Below are positions 54,333-60,841 of a DNA stretch of 64,000 nt, in pieces. The stretch comes from Nesterenkonia sandarakina (GTDB taxonomy: Bacteria; Actinomycetota; Actinomycetes; Actinomycetales; Micrococcaceae): the NCBI RefSeq assembly GCF_013410215.1, contig NZ_JACCFQ010000001.1:2542001-2606000 (forward strand), written 5' to 3'. Made by a program: the position numbers and the translations under genes. Numbering within the stretch: position 1 is the stretch's first letter; the number at the start of each line of letters is the position of its first letter. The notes under the pieces are model-generated. The model made no database searches. It had not been told where the DNA came from and worked only from the letters and a program-made list of their open reading frames with translations.

Positions 54333-56081
54333 TCAGGCCTGCTGAGCAGGCGTGAGGAAACGGTCATGGGTCTGCGCGGCGCCGGATGCCGCAGCGGTGG
54401 ACGCCTTGCCGGCGGGGCTGGTGGGATCGGATGGCTCGGTGGAATCAGCAGGGTCAGTTGGATCAGCAGGCTCAGGTTGATCAGCAGGCTCAGGTTGATC
54501 AGCAGGCTCAGGTTGATCAGCAGGCTCAGGTTGATCAGCGGGCTCAGCCTGCTCAGCAGGGTCAGTCTGATGAGCAAGCTCGTTGGGGTGCCGTGGGGAT
54601 GCGGAGCTCGGCGCCTCGGCGGTGCCGGTCGAGGACCGCGTCACCGGCGACCCAGGCGCCGATTCTGCGGCCTCGACTCGCAGCAGCCGGGCTGCCAGCA
54701 GCAGTCCCGGGATGACCTGCGCCAGCGTCACCCCCAGGGCCATCGAGACGCCGGGGGCGGCGGCGCCGAGTCCCAGCCGGATTCCAAGCAGGGTCCCGGG
54801 GACCACGATCCCGAGCAGCGCCAGGGACATGGCGGCCTGGCGCCAGAAGCCAGCACGGTCGGTGAACAGGTTGACCTGGGTCAGGTGAGCGGACTGCGCG
54901 ATGAGCGCCGCGCTGAGCCCGAGCACCACACCCCAGGACGGCACCAGGCTGCCTCCGGAGACCAGATCTGCCACGGGGCGAGCGAAGCTGAGATAACCCA
55001 GGGCCGCTCCGAAGCCGAGCCCGGTGAGCATCAGATTGGCTCGTCTCCAGAGCTGCGGATCCTTCGCCACTGCGAAGCGCGGCCAGAGCACCGTGGCTGC
55101 CATATAGAGCACCGAGTAGATCGGCATGTAGAGCTGCAGTGCGATCGCGTACTCGCTGAGGTCCAGGGCTGTGCCCGCACTGGCCAGCACCAGCCGTCCG
55201 TGCTGCTCGGAGAGGACCATCCCCGCAGTGGACAGCAGGACCGGCAGTCCCCCGAGCAGGATCAGCCGGATCGAGGTCTCATCGCGCACCACCTTCCCTG
55301 CCGGAGCCGGCTGTCCCGGGGCCGCTCCCTGCGGGTGGCCCGGACCGGTGATCCCTCGGAGGCCGATGCGCGGATGGACAAAGGCGAGATAGCCGCAGAG
55401 TCCCAGGAAGCTCAGCGTGCTCAGCGGCAGACCCAGAGCCAACCAGGCCACGGGGACCCCGAGCTGCCCCAGCGCCAGGACCACCAGCAGGTTCCCCACC
55501 GAGGGGATCAGTCCCAGCAGCACCAGCACATCGGCGCGATCGCGGCCGATGAGGACTCGTTCAGCGATCCCCAGCGGAAGGCTCAGGAAGAACACCGCGA
55601 GCACCAGGCTCATCACCAGATCCACTTCCCCGGCCAGGGCCTCGGGCACATCGAAGACCCCGGACCAGAATCCGGAGATCCCGCTCAGCACCGCACCCGC
55701 CGCCCCCACCATGCCCACCGTGCCCAGCAGCAGGGCCGTGCGCCGGATCAGCACCCGGACTGTCTCTGCTCCGCTGGCCGAACCATCGGCGCGGGCCACC
55801 GCGCGGGCCACCGCTGCCCCCATGCCGAGATCCGCGAATGGCAGGGCGAGCTGCAGCTGGGCGACCAGGGTGATGAACCCGAAGGCCAGCACCCCCGCGT
55901 AGTGCACGGTGAGTCCCGCGGTGGTCAGTGCGCACAGCGCGCTGACCGGCAGCACTGCCACGCGCAACCCAGCCGTGCGCAGGAACATCGCGGCCCAGCT
56001 GCGCTGCGGTCCAGGTCGGGGAGCACCCGAGGCGGCGGGATCAAGCGCAGTGGAACCCGGGATGGAAGCGTCAGGAGCCAT
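54333..56081 (-). CDS. polysaccharide flippase (Wzx-like) with repetitive acidic tail
   Basis: The protein moves lipid-linked repeat units across the membrane. Of 582 residues, about 30-480 hold 12-14 hydrophobic helices in the MATE/MOP flippase pattern (e.g. VLAFGFITLVAQLQLALPFADLGMG, an early family motif). The C-terminal 85 residues are cytoplasmic and low-complexity, built on a repeated hexapeptide PADQPE encoded by an 18-bp tandem repeat; ordinary Wzx proteins lack this. The start overlaps the GT2 gene by 11 bp. The flippase frame is the only one in the repeat consistent with the flanking gene, although all three frames are open there. Confidence 0.87.
   Translation of the reverse strand: MAPDASIPGSTALDPAASGAPRPGPQRSWAAMFLRTAGLRVAVLPVSALCALTTAGLTVHYAGVLAFGFITLVAQLQLALPFADLGMGAAVARAVARADGSASGAETVRVLIRRTALLLGTVGMVGAAGAVLSGISGFWSGVFDVPEALAGEVDLVMSLVLAVFFLSLPLGIAERVLIGRDRADVLVLLGLIPSVGNLLVVLALGQLGVPVAWLALGLPLSTLSFLGLCGYLAFVHPRIGLRGITGPGHPQGAAPGQPAPAGKVVRDETSIRLILLGGLPVLLSTAGMVLSEQHGRLVLASAGTALDLSEYAIALQLYMPIYSVLYMAATVLWPRFAVAKDPQLWRRANLMLTGLGFGAALGYLSFARPVADLVSGGSLVPSWGVVLGLSAALIAQSAHLTQVNLFTDRAGFWRQAAMSLALLGIVVPGTLLGIRLGLGAAAPGVSMALGVTLAQVIPGLLLAARLLRVEAAESAPGSPVTRSSTGTAEAPSSASPRHPNELAHQTDPAEQAEPADQPEPADQPEPADQPEPADQPEPADPTDPADSTEPSDPTSPAGKASTAAASGAAQTHDRFLTPAQQA
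54443..54568. repeat. 18-bp tandem repeat, seven units, in the flippase 3' end
   Basis: Four consecutive units are identical (gatcagcaggctcaggtt) at 54461-54532, with a diverged unit on the left and two on the right. In the coding frame each unit reads as the hexapeptide E-P-A-D-Q-P. Because 18 is a multiple of three, copy-number change would lengthen or shorten the tail without a frameshift. Confidence 0.9.
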
Positions 56082-57030
56082 GCCCGCCCACTCTCAACAT
56101 TCCGGAGACTGCCAGCACCACGGCGGCAGCGTGCGGGCGTGCCCGCAGCCCTCGGGCGAGCTGCCGCAGGCCCTGGTTCCACGCCCCGGAGGCGAAGGCG
56201 CCGCGCGCCACCACCGAAGTGAGGAAGTCTGCCCGGGAGCGGTCCGAGAGCCCCGGACCGACCGAGTCGAGCCAGCGCGAACTGGCCTGCCAGTCGGCGC
56301 TGCGCGAGATGGAACCGGTGCTGCCCTGGTGCACCCGCACAAGCACCTCGGGCAGCATCCTCAGGGTCTTGCCTGCTGCTTCAAGCCTGGCAAGCCAGTC
56401 CCAGTCCTGGTGCCGGGTCAGGTCCTGGTTCCATGGCACCTGCAGGGCGGTGTCGCGGCTGCACAGCAGCGATGAGGTCTGCATGAAGTGCCGACGCAGC
56501 CGCAGGGTGGACCGGTCCAGGACGTAGTCGACCACAGGCACCGCCTGGTCTCCCTCGGAGTGGTAGAGCCGCTCCGGCACGACGCGACTCGTGGAGCCGA
56601 CCAGGAGCGACCGTGAGCTGACCACGGTGTCCTCCCCGGCCACCGCCATCTGCAGAGCGGCCTTCTCCGAGACCCATTCGTCGTCGTCGTCGAGGAAGGC
56701 GACGTGAGTTGTGCGCGCGCTGCGCACCCCGAGGTTCCGCGCGCCCGCCCCGCCCAGCCCGCCGGGGCTGACCACCAGCAGGTGCGGCAGTCCCTGCAGC
56801 AGCTTCTCCACGCTGGCGGCGTTCTCCGGCCGATCCAGCACCACCAGCGCTGTGGTGGGCCAGGTCTGGCGCGACACCGAGGCGACCGCCCGCTTCAGCG
56901 AGCGGCGCCCCACCGTGGGGATGATCGCGGTCAGCGTGCGCGGCGGGGTGGACTCGGGGCGGTCGTCGAGCTCTGCGGTGAACGGGACCTGGTGCGTCGT
57001 CTCCGTCCAGGCCGAGGTGGTGATGCTCAT
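56071..57030 (-). CDS. family 2 glycosyltransferase
   Basis: A 319-residue GT-A fold enzyme that adds a sugar to the growing lipid-linked unit. Near residue 35 it has TAIIPTVGRRSLKRAVASVSRQTW, then GGLGGAGARNLGVRSA, the metal-binding VAFLDDDDEWVSEKAALQ (DDD/DxD), and HQDWDWLARLE as the acceptor-side motif, all standard for GT2. The start is the ATG following the TagA-like gene, sharing a TGATG overlap. Sugar specificity cannot be inferred. The last helices are hydrophobic-basic, suggesting peripheral membrane contact. Confidence 0.9.
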   Translation of the reverse strand: MSITTSAWTETTHQVPFTAELDDRPESTPPRTLTAIIPTVGRRSLKRAVASVSRQTWPTTALVVLDRPENAASVEKLLQGLPHLLVVSPGGLGGAGARNLGVRSARTTHVAFLDDDDEWVSEKAALQMAVAGEDTVVSSRSLLVGSTSRVVPERLYHSEGDQAVPVVDYVLDRSTLRLRRHFMQTSSLLCSRDTALQVPWNQDLTRHQDWDWLARLEAAGKTLRMLPEVLVRVHQGSTGSISRSADWQASSRWLDSVGPGLSDRSRADFLTSVVARGAFASGAWNQGLRQLARGLRARPHAAAVVLAVSGMLRVGGHGS

Positions 57031-57773
57031 CAGGCCCTCCACATCAGCAGCGCGGCGAGCTTCATGGGTTCCAGCAGATAGCGCCCGGCGAGCCGGCGCG
57101 GGTCGGTGGCGAGCCGCCACGCCCATTCCAGGCCCATGGTGCCCAGTCGCCGCGGGGCGAGCGACTGGGTACCTCCCAGCTGGTCCAAGGCTCCGCCCAC
57201 CGTGGCGATCACCGGGACGTCCAGACGTGCGGCGAGCTGATCGGCGATGCGTTCCTGCAGCGGCATGCCCATCCCGATCAGCAGCACCTGGGGATCGTGA
57301 GCCCGGATCTCCTCGGCGACCTCATCGACATCCTCGGCCCGCCACGGGTCACCGGGGATGCCCTGCCAGGCGACGTCTCCGCCCAATGAGCGCAGGTGCC
57401 GCAGCACCGCTGTGCTCGCCGCCGGGGTGCCGCCGAGCAGCGTCACGCGCTGGATCCCCTCCAGGTCAGCCAGCCCGTCGAGCCAGTCGGTGGACCCGAT
57501 GCGGTGTTCGGTGCGCAGCGGCGCGCGCTGCCCGATCCGCAGCAGGGCCAGCAGCGGCATCCCGTCGACCACGACGGCTCCGGCGCGGTCATAGAAGTCG
57601 CGGAACTCCGGCAGGCTGTACCAGAGGTAGACCGAGTGCAGGTTGTGCCCGGCGACCAGCATCCGCCGGCCCTCCTGGACCGCGTCGCGGATATGGGCGA
57701 GCAGCTCCGCGCGGTTCAGCGGGGTGACGGCGACGCCGAGCAGAGGAACATTCAGGGACGGGATGACAGTCAT
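57030..57773 (-). CDS. WecB/TagA/CpsF family glycosyltransferase
   Basis: A 247-aa GT26 enzyme. The family transfers ManNAc or a related N-acetylamino sugar or glucose to a lipid-linked primer. Motifs are TPLNRAELLAHIRDA, NLHSVYLW, VVVDGMPLLALLRIGQ, VTLLGGTPAASTAVL, and LLIGMGMPLQERIADQ, followed by the GGALDQLGGTQSLAPRRLG region and the C-terminal EWAWRLATDPRRLAGRYL, which contacts the membrane. ATG 57773 follows AAGGAGA by six bases, one of the few clear ribosome binding sites in this operon. The start overlaps the polymerase stop and the stop overlaps GT2. Confidence 0.91.
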   Translation of the reverse strand: MTVIPSLNVPLLGVAVTPLNRAELLAHIRDAVQEGRRMLVAGHNLHSVYLWYSLPEFRDFYDRAGAVVVDGMPLLALLRIGQRAPLRTEHRIGSTDWLDGLADLEGIQRVTLLGGTPAASTAVLRHLRSLGGDVAWQGIPGDPWRAEDVDEVAEEIRAHDPQVLLIGMGMPLQERIADQLAARLDVPVIATVGGALDQLGGTQSLAPRRLGTMGLEWAWRLATDPRRLAGRYLLEPMKLAALLMWRA

Positions 57774-59038
57774 CGGAGATCTCCTTGTGGATGAAGCGAC
57801 GGTGCACGGAACGGAGCCAGAGGTCGTTGAGCGGCTGCGGGGTCGACTGCTTCGCGGGGTCCAGCTGTGAGGACCGCGAGCAGGATCGGCAGAGCCACAT
57901 AGGGGTTGTTGAAGCCGCTGACCGAGGCGCTGTTGATCACCGCGATCGCCAGCAGCGTCAGGGTCAGGCCCCAGGGCACCCGGGCCTGGCGCATGATCAC
58001 CAGCGGCAGGAGCAGCGCCATGAGCAGGGCCAGGAAGCCGCCGTCGTAGAGCAGCCGCAGGATGAAGGAGTGCAGGATGACCGAGTAGCACTGGCCGTCC
58101 CCTGCGGAGGAGAACAGCACGTCGTAGTAGGCCAGCGAGGCGCAGCCCTGCGGGGAGAGCGGGGTGATCGGTGGTGTCCCGAAGGTCCAGTCCAGCCATT
58201 GCCAGCGCTGGACCTCGCTGAGGAACACCTCGAGGAACCTCACCCGATCGATCACCTCGGACTCCGCGGCCCGGCCTGCGAAGATCACCCAGGGGACGAC
58301 GACGGCGACCACCGGGGTGAGCATGGCCAGGTAGCGCAGGAAGACATCCCGGGTGCTCACGCTCCAGAGCGCGAAGGCCACGAGCACCAGGTAGGTCAGG
58401 GCGCCGCTGCGGGACCCGGAGAGCAGCGTCAGCAGACCCAGCAGCAGGATCAGCCGGATCCCATTGCGCGGGTCATTGCGGTGGATGACCGCTGCCGTGC
58501 CGCTGAAGAGCGCCAGTTCGAAGTTGTTCTCCAGGAACAGTCCGGGACGTTCATCCAGACCCAGGGTGAGCGCGGTCAGCACCGACTTCACGGTGGCCAG
58601 TCCGACCAGCCACCATGCCAGCCGGGTGAGCAGCTCCGGCCTGCTCCATCGGTGGCCTCGGGCCAGCGCGAAGACCGCGAGGTAGACCAGCCAGCGGTGC
58701 GCCTGCAGCAGATCCAGCAGCGGGGGGTCCACCGAGATCGCGGCGAGGCCGCGCGCTGCGAGGTACCCCAGGACCAGGAGCAGGCTCACCCAGGACTGGA
58801 TCCGACCGCGAAACAGGATCCATACGGCGAGCAGCAGCACCCAGACGTCGAGCAGCGTGGTCATCGGCAGCGGCGAGAACTCACCGACGAAGCCGACGCT
58901 GACCAGCCCACCACCGATGAGCAGCAGGCACAGCAGCTTCTGCAGCGCCTCCGGGATCTCCGTGCGGTGCGTAGGTTCGTGGTCGGTGATCGGGTTCTTC
59001 GCAGGCACCAGCGGGGTGGTCAGCATGCTCCCGATCAC
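57770..59038 (-). CDS. O-antigen ligase/polymerase-like membrane protein
   Basis: A 422-residue protein with about 10-12 hydrophobic helices and a large extracytoplasmic loop (about 225-290, containing WLDWTFGTPPITPLSPQGC), the layout of Wzy polymerases and O-antigen ligases. Sequence conservation in this class is low, so the polymerase role rests on topology and on its place between a Wzz-like gene and glycosyltransferase genes. The start is GTG, sharing GTGA with the upstream stop. It probably polymerises the repeat unit outside the membrane. Confidence 0.8.
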   Translation of the reverse strand: MIGSMLTTPLVPAKNPITDHEPTHRTEIPEALQKLLCLLLIGGGLVSVGFVGEFSPLPMTTLLDVWVLLLAVWILFRGRIQSWVSLLLVLGYLAARGLAAISVDPPLLDLLQAHRWLVYLAVFALARGHRWSRPELLTRLAWWLVGLATVKSVLTALTLGLDERPGLFLENNFELALFSGTAAVIHRNDPRNGIRLILLLGLLTLLSGSRSGALTYLVLVAFALWSVSTRDVFLRYLAMLTPVVAVVVPWVIFAGRAAESEVIDRVRFLEVFLSEVQRWQWLDWTFGTPPITPLSPQGCASLAYYDVLFSSAGDGQCYSVILHSFILRLLYDGGFLALLMALLLPLVIMRQARVPWGLTLTLLAIAVINSASVSGFNNPYVALPILLAVLTAGPREAVDPAAAQRPLAPFRAPSLHPQGDLR

Positions 59039-60606
59039 CCCCTGTCCTGCGGGAGGCGCAGGCTGCTCGCTGCGCGCGGAGTCGACTGAGACAGCGCCAG
59101 CGTGCCGTCGGGCAGCCGACGACGCCGGGCGGCGGAGTGTCCGGGCCGCTGCGAGTGGGCTTGCGGATCAGACTCGGGGGCCTCGACCTCGGCCGGGCCG
59201 CGTGCGGAGCGCCGGCGTCGTGATGTCGGCGGGTGAGCATCGTGGAGCCGGTCCGGGCCGCGCCGTGGGACCCCGGTGAAGACCACGCCCACGATCCGTG
59301 CCCGGGCTCGGGCCAGCAGGTCCAGTCCGGTGCTCAGCTGGGCCCGGGTGACTTCGCCGTAGCGGGCCACCACGATGACTCCGGTGGTGATCTGACCGAG
59401 CAGCGCCGCGTCGGAGGAGCTCAGCAGGGCGGAAGTGTCGATGATGGTGACGTCATAGGTCTCTGCGCAGGTCTCCAGCATCCCCGCCATGGAGTCCAGG
59501 CGAGTGGCCTCCAGGCGCTGATCGGTTCTGCGACCGGCGGGGACGACGTCGAGCCCGGGTTCGGCGTCTCGGAGGATCACGTCCTCGAGATAGGCCCTGC
59601 CCGAGAGCACCTCGGTCAGCCCCGTTGGGGTCAGGTCTCGGATCTGGCCCCTCTGGGACCGTCCGGCGCGCAGCTGCTGCACGAGGTCAGGGTTCGCGAA
59701 GTCCGCTCCGATCAGCAGCGTCCGGCGACCGCCCTCGACCAGGGACCGAGCCAGGTTCAGCGCCACAGTGGTGCGGCCTTCACGCTCCAGGGAGCTGGTG
59801 ACCACGTAGGAGCTCGGGGACCCGTGGGTCTCTCCGAACATCAGCCGCATGCGCACCTCACGGAAGGACGCTGCACACTCTGCGGGCCCCGGCGCCGAAC
59901 GCTGCCTGTTGCCCGAGCTGGCCCTGGACCGTCGGATGACTCCCAGCAGGGGTGCCTCGACGAGGTCCTTGAGGTCGGGTGGGGTGCGGACCGCGGTGTC
60001 GAGGGCTTCTTGCAGGAACGCCAGGCCCAGGCCGAGCACCAGACCCACCGCGAGGCCGATCCCCAGCGTCACCTCGAGCCGGGGACTCACCGGACGCGTC
60101 GGCACCTCCGCCTCCTGGACCACTGCGAGCTCGACGAGCGGGACGGCATCGCTCGCGGCGCCGCTGACCGGACGATCGATCTCGTTGACCAGCTCCTGAA
60201 GGCTGGTCACCGTGGAGTTTGCGATGTCCGCGGCTGCCGCTGCGGTGTCTGCGCTTGCAGTGATCTCCAGCAGCGTGGTGCCCCCGAGCGCCTCTGCGTC
60301 GATGTCCTCAGCGAGCCGAGAGCTCGCCATCGGCAGCCGCAGCTCCTCGATCACCGGTCCCAGAACTGCGGGGGTGGTCACCAGGTCTGCGTAGGTCCCG
60401 GCACGCTGTTCGGCGAAGTCGCTGCCCTGCTGGAGCTCCTCGAGGTTCTCTCCGGAGGCGGCGGAGACGTAGATCTTGGTGGTCGCCGCGTAGGTGGTCG
60501 GCTGGAAGGGGTAGATCACCGCGGCCGCAGCGAGCGCGATCAGCAGGGTGAGCAGGATCGAGGCCCATCGCCGACGGCAGATGCGCACATAGTCGTGCAT
60601 ATTCAT
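59035..60606 (-). CDS. Wzz/BY-kinase-like chain-length protein with degenerate P-loop
   Basis: A 523-aa protein with a Wzz chain-length domain (two membrane helices near 15-35 and 175-195) fused to a cytoplasmic tyrosine-autokinase (CpsD/BY-kinase) domain. The kinase domain is degenerate. The Walker A position reads SSLEREGRTTVALN, with R where the invariant K should be and no GK[ST]. Walker A' reads TLLIGADFANP with G for the first Asp, and Walker B is VTIIDTSALL. The C-terminal 70 residues are Arg/Pro-rich and contain no tyrosine cluster. It is probably a non-catalytic chain-length regulator. ATG 60606 starts the conserved NMHDYVRICRRRW; an in-frame ATG at 60600 is possible. Confidence 0.84.
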   Translation of the reverse strand: MNMHDYVRICRRRWASILLTLLIALAAAAVIYPFQPTTYAATTKIYVSAASGENLEELQQGSDFAEQRAGTYADLVTTPAVLGPVIEELRLPMASSRLAEDIDAEALGGTTLLEITASADTAAAAADIANSTVTSLQELVNEIDRPVSGAASDAVPLVELAVVQEAEVPTRPVSPRLEVTLGIGLAVGLVLGLGLAFLQEALDTAVRTPPDLKDLVEAPLLGVIRRSRASSGNRQRSAPGPAECAASFREVRMRLMFGETHGSPSSYVVTSSLEREGRTTVALNLARSLVEGGRRTLLIGADFANPDLVQQLRAGRSQRGQIRDLTPTGLTEVLSGRAYLEDVILRDAEPGLDVVPAGRRTDQRLEATRLDSMAGMLETCAETYDVTIIDTSALLSSSDAALLGQITTGVIVVARYGEVTRAQLSTGLDLLARARARIVGVVFTGVPRRGPDRLHDAHPPTSRRRRSARGPAEVEAPESDPQAHSQRPGHSAARRRRLPDGTLALSQSTPRAASSLRLPQDRG

Positions 60607-60647
60607 GAGTGACAACTTTCCCGGTGCATGGTCAGTAGTCACCGGGT

Positions 60648-60675
60648 GAGACGCCCCTGGACGGAGGGGCGTCTC
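60648..60675 (-). promoter_or_regulatory. leader hairpin of the exopolysaccharide operon
   Basis: GAGACGCCCCT and AGGGGCGTCTC form a perfect 11-bp GC-rich stem with a 6-nt loop, extendable by GTG/CAC with a small bulge. It lies within the predicted leader, about 40 nt before the start of the first operon gene. No T-run follows, so it is more likely an attenuation or mRNA-stability element than a simple terminator. Confidence 0.5.
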
Positions 60676-60691
60676 TCACGGTGTGCTGACC

Positions 60692-60722
60692 ACGCTAGGC
60701 CGGGACGAGTGCCGGGCGTCAC
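60692..60722 (-). promoter_or_regulatory. candidate promoter of the exopolysaccharide operon
   Basis: TAGCGT at 60692-60697 is a TANNNT -10. GTGACG at 60717-60722 matches four of six bases of TTGACA, with a long 19-bp spacer. The weak -35 and spacing suggest a promoter that needs an activator. The predicted leader is about 80 nt. Confidence 0.35.
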
Positions 60723-60751
60723 AGTGGTGGGTGAACCCCCGCAGGGACTAC

Positions 60752-60774
60752 CGGGGAATACCCGTGATTCCCCG
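60752..60774. promoter_or_regulatory. perfect palindrome, candidate operator for the LuxR-type regulator
   Basis: CGGGGAAT and ATTCCCCG are perfect inverted repeats separated by 7 nt (acccgtg). The site lies 30 bp upstream of the candidate -35 and 68 bp beyond the regulator's stop codon. Dyads of this size are typical of dimeric LuxR/NarL-type DNA-binding domains. Use by the adjacent regulator is inference. Confidence 0.45.
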
Positions 60775-60841
60775 TGGTGCGAACGCTGAAATTGCTTGCA
60801 TCATCAAGTCGCCCAGGTCAGAGGCAGGACGTCGAGGCGAT

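Noticed and set aside
54443-54568. Tandem units considered as a CRISPR array
   Set aside because: Units are contiguous 18-mers without spacers and lie inside a coding sequence; no cas genes are present.
54287-54715. Repetitive proteins in other frames of the 18-bp repeat (LLINLS and QQAQVD types)
   Set aside because: All six frames stay open across an 18-bp repeat; only the flippase frame joins a conserved protein.
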